A stretch of DNA of 64,000 nt from NCBI GenBank assembly GCA_902517505.1, contig CABYCL010000001.1, forward strand, positions 1 through 64,000. Reading direction: 5' to 3'. The notes beneath the pieces were generated by a model, which saw only the letters and a list, made by a program, of their open reading frames with translations, ran no database searches and had not been told where the DNA came from. Positions 40,287 to 50,332 of the stretch are shown here, piece after piece (the first letter of the stretch is position 1; each line of letters begins with the position of its first letter). Source of the DNA: an uncultured SAR86 cluster bacterium. Its GTDB lineage: Bacteria > Pseudomonadota > Gammaproteobacteria > Magnimaribacterales > D2472. The translations under genes were made by a program, and so were the position numbers.

Positions 40287-40366
40287 ATTTAAGCAATTTT
40301 CCAAAATTCTAGCGTGGTTTTATTAATATTGCTTTCCAAACATAGTTCCACCTCAGATTGATAGAA

Positions 40367-41332
40367 TTATCCTAAACCAGCATTATTTTTTTCAAGTGCC
40401 CTCTCAGCTCTGTAGCTAGAACGAACCATGGGACCTGAAACAACTTCAAGAAATCCTTTTTGTAATCCAATCTTTCTGTATTTCTCAAATTCCTCCGGAG
40501 TTACCCATCTTTCTATTGGATGGTGATTCCTTGTTGGTCTTAAATATTGCCCAATAGTTAATATATCGACCTTGTTTTCTATAAGATCATCCATTGTCTG
40601 TTCTATTTCATCATCTGTCTCACCAAGACCAAGAATAATACTTGTTTTGGTAAGTACTGATGGATTAATGCGTTTTGATTCTGAAAGAACATCTAGTGTT
40701 TGTTGATAACCTGCTCTGATATCTCTAACTTGGTGCGTAAGTCTCTTAACTGTTTCAATATTTTGGGCAAAAACTTCTAGTCCACAATTTACTAAAGTAT
40801 CGATAGATGAAGATAAACCTTTAAAATCTGGAGTTAAGGCTTCTACTGCAGTATTTGGATTTAATTCTTTAATTAATTTTACAGTATCAGCAAAATGTTG
40901 AGCTCCACCATCAGGAAGATCATCTCTATTAACAGAAGTAAGCACAACATATTTTAATTTCATTATCTGAACTGCTTTTGCAGTATTCATTGGTTCATCT
41001 TTATCTAACCATCCATTTGGGTTGCCAGTATCAACAGAACAAAACTTACACGCTCTTGTACAAACAGATCCCATCAACATAAAAGTCGCTGTTCCTGCAG
41101 ACCAACATTCACTTATATTTGGGCAATGTGCCTCCTCGCAAACTGTATAAAGCTGCTTGGTTTGAACCTGTTCTTTTACTTTATGAAAGTTTGGATTAAA
41201 TTCAGCTTTTACTTTGAGCCAGCTAGGTTTCTTAGGTGTTGGAATATCAGCATACTTGTTAAATTTTTGACCGTTTTTGATAGCCTTGATGCCATCTCTA
41301 TTGGTTATCTTTGTTGTAGTAATTATTTCCAT
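40367..41332 (-). CDS. lipA: Lipoyl synthase
   Basis: [41 protein letters not shown] radical SAM cysteines. Confidence 0.97.
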   Translation of the reverse strand: MEIITTTKITNRDGIKAIKNGQKFNKYADIPTPKKPSWLKVKAEFNPNFHKVKEQVQTKQLYTVCEEAHCPNISECWSAGTATFMLMGSVCTRACKFCSVDTGNPNGWLDKDEPMNTAKAVQIMKLKYVVLTSVNRDDLPDGGAQHFADTVKLIKELNPNTAVEALTPDFKGLSSSIDTLVNCGLEVFAQNIETVKRLTHQVRDIRAGYQQTLDVLSESKRINPSVLTKTSIILGLGETDDEIEQTMDDLIENKVDILTIGQYLRPTRNHHPIERWVTPEEFEKYRKIGLQKGFLEVVSGPMVRSSYRAERALEKNNAGLG

Positions 41333-41334
41333 TA

Positions 41335-41937
41335 TTAAAAAATATTTCTTAGTAAATCTATTACTAATTTCTCTAATTGTAATTTAGATATATCTTTATT
41401 TAAATCTTTTATCTGTGTGACCTCAAGTCCTTCATAGCCACATGGATTTATTTGTTTGAATGGTGATAAGTCCATATCAAAATTTATACTAATGCCATGG
41501 TAGGTTTTTCCTTTTGAAATTCTTAAACCAATAGAGGCAATTTTCTTTTTATCTACATACACTCCTGGCGCACCCTCAACAAAATTACAATTAATTGAAA
41601 CTTGTTTAAGCAAATCTTTTACAAAATTTTGAATGGTTAAAACCAATTTCTTTGGGCTAAAGTCTAATTTTTTTATATCAAGTAAGAAATATATAACTAG
41701 TTGACCAGGCCCATGATAGGTTACCTCTCCTCCTCTATCTGATTGAACAACTGGAATCTCTTTTGCATTTAAGATGTGACTTCTGTCTGCTGCTGTTCCT
41801 AGGGTGAATATAGGCGGGTGTTCAAGCAACCAAATTTCATTAGTGAAATTCTCACTTTGTATATGAGATTTCATTAAATCTAATGTTTCATGGTAATTAA
41901 CAACACCAAAAGATTTGAAAGTTAAGTCTTCAAGCAC
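41335..41937 (-). CDS. lipB: Octanoyltransferase LipB
   Basis: [58 protein letters not shown]. Confidence 0.96.
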   Translation of the reverse strand: MLEDLTFKSFGVVNYHETLDLMKSHIQSENFTNEIWLLEHPPIFTLGTAADRSHILNAKEIPVVQSDRGGEVTYHGPGQLVIYFLLDIKKLDFSPKKLVLTIQNFVKDLLKQVSINCNFVEGAPGVYVDKKKIASIGLRISKGKTYHGISINFDMDLSPFKQINPCGYEGLEVTQIKDLNKDISKLQLEKLVIDLLRNIF

Positions 41938-43022
41938 TATTTGTTTCTTGATTCAATGAATGCATCTTCAGAGATTTGATGATAGGCGGATACATTATTC
42001 TTAAATTTTAGATATGAATCATATACCTTCTCAATAGATTCATCTTCTTTAGCTAAATCATCGAGAATCTTATTAGAAATCTTTCTAAATTCTTCTATTA
42101 CATCATCTGGCAATCTTCTTAGTTCTACACCATGCACTTCTACTAACTCAGTTAATGCTTGATTGTTTTTTGCTAAGTATTCATCAAGCATATCTTGATT
42201 GACTGCTTTGGAAGCAGTTTCAATAATAACTTGAAGGTGTTTTGGTAAAGAATTCCAAGCATCCATATTAATCAATAGTTCTAACATTGGGCCAGGCTCA
42301 TGCCATCCTGGATAATAATAATATTTTGCAGCTTGATGAAAGCCAAAGGTAAGGTCATTATAAGGCCCAACCCACTCCGTTGCGTCAATAACACCTGTTT
42401 GAAGTGCTGTGAAAAGTTCTCCACCAGGAAGTGTAACCGGAATGCCTCCAGCTTCTTTTAGAACCTCTCCGCCTATTCCAGGTATTCTCATTTTGAGTCC
42501 TTTTATGTCTTCGAGAGAATTAATTTCTTTATTAAACCAACCAAACATTTGGGTCCCTGTATTTCCTGCAGGAATTGGATAAATATTAAAGGGAGCATAT
42601 ATTTCTCTCCATAATTCTAGGCCTCCACCCCTATTGACCCATGCATTAATTTCATCAGCTGTTAACCCAAATGGAACACTAGTAAAAAATTGAGCTGCGG
42701 GAACTTTGCCCTTCCAAAAATATCCTCCACTGTGTCCCATCTGATGAGATCCGCTAGATACAGCATCAAATACACCAAATGCGGGAACTTGCTCTTCTGC
42801 ACCATAAACAGTGATCTTCATTTGTCCATCACTCATCTCTTCAACTAAATCTGCAATTCTTTCAGGAGCCATTCCTAGACCAGGATAGTTTTTAGGCCAA
42901 GATGTAACTAAGCGCCAATTGAATGTTTCTTCTATATCAGTTGATGTCTCTATTGTGCTGTCCATATCATTTGAACAACCAGCTATTAAAATTATTAGAG
43001 GCAATAAAATAAATTTCTTCAT
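41937..43022 (-). CDS. TRAP transporter substrate-binding lipoprotein (DctP family, TakP-like)
   Basis: MKKFILLPLIILIAGCSND lipobox; WRLVTSWPKNYPGLGMAPERIADLVEEMSDGQMKITVY; GLKMRIPGIGGEVL; start at internal ATG. Confidence 0.9.
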   Translation of the reverse strand: MKKFILLPLIILIAGCSNDMDSTIETSTDIEETFNWRLVTSWPKNYPGLGMAPERIADLVEEMSDGQMKITVYGAEEQVPAFGVFDAVSSGSHQMGHSGGYFWKGKVPAAQFFTSVPFGLTADEINAWVNRGGGLELWREIYAPFNIYPIPAGNTGTQMFGWFNKEINSLEDIKGLKMRIPGIGGEVLKEAGGIPVTLPGGELFTALQTGVIDATEWVGPYNDLTFGFHQAAKYYYYPGWHEPGPMLELLINMDAWNSLPKHLQVIIETASKAVNQDMLDEYLAKNNQALTELVEVHGVELRRLPDDVIEEFRKISNKILDDLAKEDESIEKVYDSYLKFKNNVSAYHQISEDAFIESRNK

Positions 43023-45196
43023 TATAATTTTTCCAGATTTGCGTATGCCATCACCAACCATTTTGTTCCTGAATTATCAAAGTTTACTTGAACCCTTGCA
43101 GACTCCCCTGAACCTTCATAATTTAAAACAATGCCTTCTCCAAATTTTTTATGCTGGACTTTTTGGCCAAGTGCTATTCCAATCTCCTCCTCAAATTCGA
43201 TTTTTGTATCTCTAAAGTCCTTTCTATTATAAGGAATATTGGTTTGTGCTCTAGGTCTTATTTCATTTATAAGGTCTTTAGGTATTTCCCTTAAAAATCT
43301 TGAGGGCGGGTTAAAAGTGTCTGTCCCATGGAGTCTTCTTGATTCTGCATGAGTTATGTATAGCTTTTCCATAGCTCTTGTTACTGCAACATAACAAAGC
43401 CTTCTTTCTTCTTCTAATTGTGAAGCGCTCTCCATTGATCTCCCATGAGGAAATAAGCTTTCTTCAAGACCTGTGATAAGAACCAATTTAAATTCTAATC
43501 CCTTAGCTGAATGCATTGTCATTAGCTGTGCTGCATCATCATGCTCTGAGGCCTGCCTATCTCCTGAGTCTAAGGAAATAATATCTAAGTAATTTTCAGC
43601 TATCTCAAAATTAGTTTTATCTTCTTTAATACTTTGTTCAAAGTTCTTAGTTGCGGTTATTAACTCTTCTAAGTTTTCTGTTCTAGTCTTACCCTTTTCA
43701 CCTGGTTCTTTAGCATGATATGCATATAACCCTGATTCCTTAATAATTAATTCCATTAGTTCTGATAAAAGATTTTCTTCAATAAATGATTTGCATCCGG
43801 CAATAAATTCTAAATAGTCTCTTAGCCCAGCACCACCTCTTCCGGATATTGATCCCTCGTCTATTAATTTTGCTGATGCTTTAATATACGAAATATTATA
43901 TTGCTTGGCTGTATATCTTATTTTTGCAAGGGTTTTTTCTCCTGCTCCTCTGGTAGGATTAGAGATTGACCTTTCAAAAGATGGATTATCATTATTATTA
44001 AAAATAACTCTCAAATAAGCTATAGCATTCTTAATTTCCAATCTTTCATAAAAGCGAAGGCCTCCATATATTCTATAAGGGATACTAACCCTCAATAATG
44101 CCTCTTCTATTGCTCTTGATTGTGCATTTGATCTGTAAAGAACTGCTGTTTCTTGGTATGCACCTCCGCCATTCATCCATTCATTTAGAACATCAGCAAC
44201 AAATCTAGCTTCATCTTGTTCGTTATATGCCTGGTATAAAACTATCTGCTCACCTTCTTTCTTTTCTGTCCAAAGATTTTTACCAAGCCTATCTTTGTTA
44301 TTGTCTATGAGAGCATTTGCAGCATTAAGGATAATATCTGTTGATCTGTAGTTTTGTTCCAGCCTTACTACTTCTGTAGCCTTAAAGTCTTCAGTAAATG
44401 AATTAACATGCTCAACTTTTGCTCCTCTCCATCCATATATTGACTGATCATCATCTCCAACCGCAGTAATGTTAGTTTTATCAGAGGTTATTTCTTGAAG
44501 CCATTTATACTGAATAGTATTTGTATCTTGAAACTCGTCTATTAATATAGATTGAAACCTCGTTTGGAAAAAAGTTTTTACAGAAGGTGAAGTTTTAATT
44601 GTTTCATAAGATTTTAGAAGAAGTTCTCCAAAATCTACTAAGTGATCTCTTTGGCATACCTCCTGATACTCTTTATATATTTTGCTAACCGTTTCAGTAT
44701 AAAAATCGCCTTTATCATCAATATCTTTAAATCTTAAGCCATCATCTTTCCATGTATTTATTTGCCATTGTGTTTGTCTGGATGGCCATGTTGATTCATC
44801 TAAATTCAACTCTTTGGAAATCCTTTTGATTATTCTTAGTTGGTCATCCGAGTCTATGATGGTGAATCCACTAGATAAACCAGCCTCTTTATAAAATCTT
44901 TTTAGCAATTTATGAGACAGTCCATGAAAAGTTCCAACCCATGAATCCAAAATAGGAGCTTTTAATAAAGATTCAATTCTAGAACGCATTTCGTTTGCAG
45001 CCTTATTAGTAAAAGTTACAGCCATAACTGAGGATGGGCTTCTTCCAAGAGCTTCCACTTCCCAAGCAATTTTATGAACTAGAACTCTTGTTTTTCCAGA
45101 ACCTGCTCCAGCTAAAACTAGAAGATGCTGCTTTTCAGAAGTAACAGCCTTTCTTTGTTCTTCGTTTAAATTATCTAAAATATGAGATACATCCAT
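43022..45196 (-). CDS. uvrD: DNA helicase II UvrD/Rep family
   Basis: LVLAGAGSGKTRVLVHKIAW, VGDDDQSIYGWRGA, LMTMHSAKGLEFKLVLITGLEE. Confidence 0.95.
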   Translation of the reverse strand: MDVSHILDNLNEEQRKAVTSEKQHLLVLAGAGSGKTRVLVHKIAWEVEALGRSPSSVMAVTFTNKAANEMRSRIESLLKAPILDSWVGTFHGLSHKLLKRFYKEAGLSSGFTIIDSDDQLRIIKRISKELNLDESTWPSRQTQWQINTWKDDGLRFKDIDDKGDFYTETVSKIYKEYQEVCQRDHLVDFGELLLKSYETIKTSPSVKTFFQTRFQSILIDEFQDTNTIQYKWLQEITSDKTNITAVGDDDQSIYGWRGAKVEHVNSFTEDFKATEVVRLEQNYRSTDIILNAANALIDNNKDRLGKNLWTEKKEGEQIVLYQAYNEQDEARFVADVLNEWMNGGGAYQETAVLYRSNAQSRAIEEALLRVSIPYRIYGGLRFYERLEIKNAIAYLRVIFNNNDNPSFERSISNPTRGAGEKTLAKIRYTAKQYNISYIKASAKLIDEGSISGRGGAGLRDYLEFIAGCKSFIEENLLSELMELIIKESGLYAYHAKEPGEKGKTRTENLEELITATKNFEQSIKEDKTNFEIAENYLDIISLDSGDRQASEHDDAAQLMTMHSAKGLEFKLVLITGLEESLFPHGRSMESASQLEEERRLCYVAVTRAMEKLYITHAESRRLHGTDTFNPPSRFLREIPKDLINEIRPRAQTNIPYNRKDFRDTKIEFEEEIGIALGQKVQHKKFGEGIVLNYEGSGESARVQVNFDNSGTKWLVMAYANLEKL

Positions 45197-45238
45197 TTAG
45201 GGATTCATTTTTTTGTTTAAGTTAGATATTCTAACCTT

Positions 45239-46084
45239 ATGTCGACAAAATTATTGAGACAAATTAAAAATTCACTTCCTGATTTAAGAAAATCTGAAAA
45301 AACTGTTGGGGAGTTCATCTTAAAAGATCCAAAGTCAGTTATTACAATGAAAACTGCTGAAGCATCTGAGGCTATGGGTATAAGTGAACCGACTTTGATA
45401 AGATTTTGTAAAGCAATTGGATTTTCAGGCTTTCAGGAACTAAAAATAAATCTTTCTCAACAGCTCGCTGCTGACGATTATTTCGTTATGTATGAAATAA
45501 ATGAAGATGACTCAATTCACGAACTTTGTGAAAAAGTCTTTGATACAACTATTAGTGAAATTTTGAATGTTCGTTCTCAAATTGATCAAGCAGTCCTTGA
45601 AAATGCAATTGAATTATTGGTTAATGCAGAAAGAGTAGAATTTTATGCGTTTGGAGGTTCTGCTCCCGTTGCAATGGATGGGCAACACAAATTTTTTAGA
45701 CTTAAAATTCCTTCATCTTATATATCTGATCCACATCTTCAATTTATGTCAGCTAACTCACTAGAGAAAAATGATGTAGTTGTTGCTATTTCACAGTCGG
45801 GAACTACTTCTGCATTAATAGATAGTGTAAAAATTGTTCGTAAAAATGGAGTTAAAGTTATTGGAATAATGCCAGGAGATACGCCGCTAGCAAATATCTG
45901 TGATTTTCCATTAACAATTAACGTAGGGATAAATAACAGAATATCTAAGCCTTTAACTTCAAGAATTGCCTATACAGCAATCATTGATGTCCTAACAATG
46001 GGAGTTGCTCAGTTAAAACCAGAAGCACAAGATCATCTATACAATATCGCTGATAGTCAGAGATCGTTAAAAGTGGACAATTAA
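45239..46084 (+). CDS. RpiR/HexR family transcriptional regulator (HTH + SIS domain)
   Basis: N-terminal HTH (AMGISEPTLIRFCKAIGFSGFQELKINL), SIS domain (VVAISQSGTTSALIDSVKIVRKNGVKVIGI). Confidence 0.92.
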   Translation: MSTKLLRQIKNSLPDLRKSEKTVGEFILKDPKSVITMKTAEASEAMGISEPTLIRFCKAIGFSGFQELKINLSQQLAADDYFVMYEINEDDSIHELCEKVFDTTISEILNVRSQIDQAVLENAIELLVNAERVEFYAFGGSAPVAMDGQHKFFRLKIPSSYISDPHLQFMSANSLEKNDVVVAISQSGTTSALIDSVKIVRKNGVKVIGIMPGDTPLANICDFPLTINVGINNRISKPLTSRIAYTAIIDVLTMGVAQLKPEAQDHLYNIADSQRSLKVDN

Positions 46085-46129
46085 AGGCGCTATGAATGAT
46101 AAAATTTAAATATTAATTCCGGAGAAAAA

Positions 46130-46546
46130 ATGAGTGAAGAAATCAAGAAATTTTTTACAACCTATACCGACTTTGTAACTAAAGTAACTAGTGATCCAAG
46201 TATTAATTTAGAGGACCTTAAAAAAAGTTTTGAAGAAATTGAAAAAAATTCAGATATAAAAACACCTCGGCTTCTTACTGCGGCACTGGGTCTTGGAAGT
46301 GAAACTGGTGAATTTGTAGAAATCGTAAAAAAAATGTTTTTACAAGGAAAGCCTCCCTCAGAAGACAATATATTTCATATGAAAAGAGAACTTGGAGATA
46401 TCATGTGGTACTGGGTTACAGCATGTGCTGCTCTAAACCTAGATCCATATGAAGTAATAAGTGAGAATCAAGAAAAGCTAGCTGCTAGGTATGGAGAAAA
46501 ATTTGAAGTTGGAAGAAGTGAGGTTAGAAAAGAAGGAGATTTATAA
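46130..46546 (+). CDS. MazG-like nucleotide pyrophosphohydrolase
   Basis: ALGLGSETGEFVEIVKKMF...MKRELGDIMWYWVTACAAL EExxE-like helices. Confidence 0.8.
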   Translation: MSEEIKKFFTTYTDFVTKVTSDPSINLEDLKKSFEEIEKNSDIKTPRLLTAALGLGSETGEFVEIVKKMFLQGKPPSEDNIFHMKRELGDIMWYWVTACAALNLDPYEVISENQEKLAARYGEKFEVGRSEVRKEGDL

Positions 46547-46556
46547 TTAAATAAAT

Positions 46557-46919
46557 ATGTTAATCCTGCTATCAACTTTATATTTCATTTATGGTTTTAT
46601 TCTTTTTTATACTTACCTAAAAGGATACAGCCTATTAAGGTATCTTCTAAAGAGAAAAAATATCAATGTGCAATTGTCGATAGAACTTATCTTTATTATT
46701 CTTTGTTCGTTAATTGTTTTTACATCTCAACCACTAAACTGGGCAGTTACTGTAATAATGATAATTCATATTTTTGGCGTTATTTGGATTATTACAAACC
46801 CAGACAATTACTATGCTATGGCTGAAGATTCTTCCATCGATATAGACTCAATGGAAGTAGCTACGTCAATGATTGTCATTGGGATGGGAGTTTTCGTTTA
46901 TTTCTCAAGAATAATTTAA
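46557..46919 (+). CDS. Small membrane protein, hypothetical
   Basis: 120 aa, four predicted hydrophobic segments. Confidence 0.6.
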   Translation: MLILLSTLYFIYGFILFYTYLKGYSLLRYLLKRKNINVQLSIELIFIILCSLIVFTSQPLNWAVTVIMIIHIFGVIWIITNPDNYYAMAEDSSIDIDSMEVATSMIVIGMGVFVYFSRII

Positions 46920-47788
46920 ATAATTTCTTTTAATCTCTTATATAGGCTTGATGTATCCCACCTTCCCCCTCCAGCTTCTTGAATATCTTTGTAGTATTCG
47001 TTAACAATTTTTGTTACATCTAAGTTAATGTTTGAGCCTTTGGCTTTATTAATAACTATATCTAAGTCTTTTCTCATTAAATCAACTGCAAAACCATGAT
47101 TAAATTCATCGTTTATCATTGTTTCCCACCTGTTTTCCATCTGCCATGATTGGGCAGCACCCTTAGAAATGACTTCAATAACTTCATCCGTTTTTAATCC
47201 AACTTTATCTGAAAAATTCATTGCCTCAGCAAGGCCTTGTAATAAGCCTGCTATACATATTTGATTAACCATTTTAGTTAACTGTCCTGCCCCACTTGAG
47301 CCCATTAATTTTATAAACTTTGAATAGAGCTTAATAATATCTTTTATTTCTTTAAATGCTTTTTCATTACCTCCTGCCATAATTGAGAGCTGTCCTGATT
47401 TTGCACCAGCCTCTCCACCTGATATAGGAGCGTCTATAAAATCTACTTCTTTTACATTTAGTAATTTATTTAATTCTAATGGAAGCTCTGAAGAGGTTGT
47501 TGTATGGTCAATTACTATCATTCCAGGATTTATATGTTCAAGAATTCCATCTTTCCCACAAATAATATTTCTGACATCATTATCCTTTCCTACACAGAGA
47601 ATTAAAACATCAGACCTATAAGTAATGTCTTTAAGTGAACTGCTTATATTGCCTTTATATTTCTTTACCCAGTCTTCAGACTTTTCAATTGAGCGATTAA
47701 ATACTGAAACTTGATATTTCTTTGACAGATGTCCGGCCATAGGAAATCCCATTACGCCTAATCCAATAAAGCCAATGGCTTTGTTCAT
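46916..47788 (-). CDS. NAD(P)-dependent beta-hydroxyacid dehydrogenase (3-hydroxyisobutyrate dehydrogenase-like)
   Basis: IGFIGLGVMGFPMAGHLSK, DAPISGGEAGAKSGQLSIMAGG, GSSGAGQLTKMVNQI. Confidence 0.93.
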   Translation of the reverse strand: MNKAIGFIGLGVMGFPMAGHLSKKYQVSVFNRSIEKSEDWVKKYKGNISSSLKDITYRSDVLILCVGKDNDVRNIICGKDGILEHINPGMIVIDHTTTSSELPLELNKLLNVKEVDFIDAPISGGEAGAKSGQLSIMAGGNEKAFKEIKDIIKLYSKFIKLMGSSGAGQLTKMVNQICIAGLLQGLAEAMNFSDKVGLKTDEVIEVISKGAAQSWQMENRWETMINDEFNHGFAVDLMRKDLDIVINKAKGSNINLDVTKIVNEYYKDIQEAGGGRWDTSSLYKRLKEII

Positions 47789-47952
47789 ACGATAAAATCT
47801 TCTCTATCTTTCTTAGCTGTTCTTTTGACACCGTCTTTTGTTTGATACTCAGATGTAATTCCTTTTGTGCCTTCAACATTTTTTAACAACAACATATATA
47901 TTGCAGACATTACAATCCACATTATTGGAACTAATATTATGATCTCAAACAT
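47785..47952 (-). CDS. 55-aa small membrane-anchored protein, hypothetical (not in supplied ORF list)
   Basis: Read directly on minus strand: MFEIIILVPIMWIVMSAIYMLLLKNVEGTKGITSEYQTKDGVKRTAKKDREDFIV*; 4-bp ATGA overlap with next gene. Confidence 0.6.
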   Translation of the reverse strand: MFEIIILVPIMWIVMSAIYMLLLKNVEGTKGITSEYQTKDGVKRTAKKDREDFIV

Positions 47953-47963
47953 TTTTGTTAAGT

Positions 47964-48938
47964 TTAATTATCAATTTTAGTTTTAAATTCGCTATAAGCT
48001 TCTTCGTATTCGGATTTAATTCTTCCGACAAGATCGGCTACTGAAGGAGAATCTTTTATTCCACCTATGCCCTGACCAGATCCCCATATATCTTTCCATG
48101 CTTTTGAGTCTGTATTACCGCCTGAGCCAAAATTCATTGAAGATTTGTCAGCATCTGGAAGATCGTCTGGGTCTAAACCAGCATTTTTTATGGAGGGTTT
48201 TAGATAGTTTCCTAAAACACCAGTAAACAATGAAGAATATACAATATCTTGAGCAGCACTTTCCTCTAACATTTTCTTATATTCAGGTTCAGCATTTGCT
48301 TCTTCAGTAGCAATAAATCTTGTTCCTAAATATGCAAAGTCAGCTCCTAATGCGATTGCAGATGCAACAGAGTGCCCATCACCAATTGATCCTGAAAGTA
48401 TTACGGTTCCATCAAACCATTGTTTTACTTCTCTTACTAATGCAAATGGTGACAAAGTTCCAGCATGTCCGCCAGCACCTGCACAAACCAATATTAGACC
48501 ATCAACACCCTGCTCAGCTGCTTTTTGAGCGTGTCTTACACTAATAACATCGTGAAAAACTAATCCTCCATAACTATGAGCGGCTTCAACAACTTCAGAA
48601 GGCGGTCTTAATGAAGTAATAATTATTGGGACTTCATGCTTTACGCAGATTTCCATATCTTGCATTAATCTATCGTTTGAACCATGGCAGATTTGATTTA
48701 CTGCAAATGGAGCCACCTTAGCTTCAGGATTTTGTTCTTGGAATTCTGCTAACTCTGTCTTAATTCTTATAATCCATTCCTCTAAGACATGTTGTGGTCT
48801 AGCATTTAAAGCTGGGAAAGAGCCTATAATTCCTGCCTTACACTGAGCAATTACAAGATCTGGCCCCGAAACCAGGAAAAGAGGTGCGCCAATTACGGGC
48901 ATAGAAATGTTATCTTTAATATGTTTTGGTATTGCCAA
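47964..48938 (-). CDS. Nitronate monooxygenase family protein
   Basis: MPVIGAPLFLVSGPDLVIAQCKAGIIGSFPALNAR, ICAGAGGHAGTLSPFALV-like (LVCAGAGGHAGTLSPFALV), GADFAYLGTRFIATEEA. Confidence 0.92.
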   Translation of the reverse strand: MAIPKHIKDNISMPVIGAPLFLVSGPDLVIAQCKAGIIGSFPALNARPQHVLEEWIIRIKTELAEFQEQNPEAKVAPFAVNQICHGSNDRLMQDMEICVKHEVPIIITSLRPPSEVVEAAHSYGGLVFHDVISVRHAQKAAEQGVDGLILVCAGAGGHAGTLSPFALVREVKQWFDGTVILSGSIGDGHSVASAIALGADFAYLGTRFIATEEANAEPEYKKMLEESAAQDIVYSSLFTGVLGNYLKPSIKNAGLDPDDLPDADKSSMNFGSGGNTDSKAWKDIWGSGQGIGGIKDSPSVADLVGRIKSEYEEAYSEFKTKIDN

Positions 48939-48966
48939 TTTTATAACTCCTTTTAATTTTTATTAC

Positions 48967-50283
48967 TTATTTAAATTTGTCTGGATAATCATCAACCAGA
49001 TGAACAAAAGCCCTCAAACCTTCGTCTAATGCAGAGTCATCAACATAAAAATATGGCGAATGATTTCCAGCAACATCTGTTCTTTCACCAAAATTGGTTG
49101 AATCAAGCCCTACGCCTGGCTTATTTACGCCCAGCCAAAAATAAAACCCTGGAATTTCTTTTGAAAAATATGAAAAGTCTTCAGCTCCAGTGACTGGGAT
49201 ATTAGATTCAACAAACCTTCCAGGAGATGCTTTCATTAGAGATTCTTTCATTGCTTCAACTAGTTTTGGATCATTATATGTTTCAGGATAGAAACCTCCA
49301 ACGTCAAACTCAACACTTATCTTAGTTCCTGTTCCTAATGCAACTCCTTTTGCAACTTGCTCAATTTCAGAATAAATTTCTTTTCTTAATTCTGGATCAA
49401 ATGTTCTTATAGTCCCCATAATTTCAGCATCTTCCGGGATGATATTATTTCTTGTACCTGCTTTAACCATCCCAACTGAAATAACAGCAGGATTATTTAT
49501 TATATTTATTCGTCTGCTTACAATTGTATTTAAAGATTGGATTAGTTCTGCTGTTGCCATAACTGGGTCTATCCCAGCCCATGGTGTTGAACCGTGAGTT
49601 TGCGTTCCTTTAATCTTGATTCTATATGCCGAGGCTGCAGCAAGTGCAGGTCCAGACTTGACTACCAAAACCCCATTTGGAATATTTGTCACATGCAAAC
49701 CAAAAATAACTTCAGGTTGATATCGATCAAAAATTCCCTCTTCTAGCATCATTATAGCTCCGCCACCCTCATCCTCAGGCGGACCTTCTTCGGCTGGTTG
49801 AAAGATAAACATAACTTTACCTTTAAGCTGTGATTTATTTTTAGCTAAATACTCAGCAACTCCCATTAATATGGCCACATGCGCATCATGCCCACACGCA
49901 TGCATTACCCCAACATCATTGCCGAGATATGTTGTTCTAACTTTTGAAGCAAATGGAAGTCCTGTCTTTTCTTCAACTGGAAGCGCATCCATATCTGCTC
50001 TTAAAGCAATGGTTGGTCCGGGCAAATCACCTTCAAGCATTCCCACCAAACCTGTATAAGCAATTTTTGTTTCAACTTGCATCCCAAGTGATCTGAGATG
50101 TTCTTCAATTTTCTTTGAGGTTCTAAATTCTCTATTTCCTAACTCAGGATGTTCGTGAATATCGTGTCTCCACTCAATTACTTTCTCCATTAAAGAATCT
50201 AAATTATTGTTAAGATTTGAAGTTAAGTCAGCTTTAAGGTTAACTGATGAAAGTAAAAAAACATAAAATAATATTCTTTTCAT
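48967..50283 (-). CDS. M20-family amidohydrolase (hippurate hydrolase-like), exported
   Basis: RHDIHEHPELGNREFRTS, ALRADMDALPVEEKTGLPFAS, MHACGHDAHVAILMGVAEYL, FIFQPAEEG. Confidence 0.94.
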   Translation of the reverse strand: MKRILFYVFLLSSVNLKADLTSNLNNNLDSLMEKVIEWRHDIHEHPELGNREFRTSKKIEEHLRSLGMQVETKIAYTGLVGMLEGDLPGPTIALRADMDALPVEEKTGLPFASKVRTTYLGNDVGVMHACGHDAHVAILMGVAEYLAKNKSQLKGKVMFIFQPAEEGPPEDEGGGAIMMLEEGIFDRYQPEVIFGLHVTNIPNGVLVVKSGPALAAASAYRIKIKGTQTHGSTPWAGIDPVMATAELIQSLNTIVSRRINIINNPAVISVGMVKAGTRNNIIPEDAEIMGTIRTFDPELRKEIYSEIEQVAKGVALGTGTKISVEFDVGGFYPETYNDPKLVEAMKESLMKASPGRFVESNIPVTGAEDFSYFSKEIPGFYFWLGVNKPGVGLDSTNFGERTDVAGNHSPYFYVDDSALDEGLRAFVHLVDDYPDKFK

Positions 50284-50332
50284 ATTGAGATTATAAATAT
50301 AAATCTATTTTTATAAAGGGTAGTTTGTATTG

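Noticed and set aside
47697-47879. 60-aa minus-strand ORF from the track
   Set aside because: Out of frame with both the dehydrogenase and the more convincing 55-aa ORF at 47785-47952.
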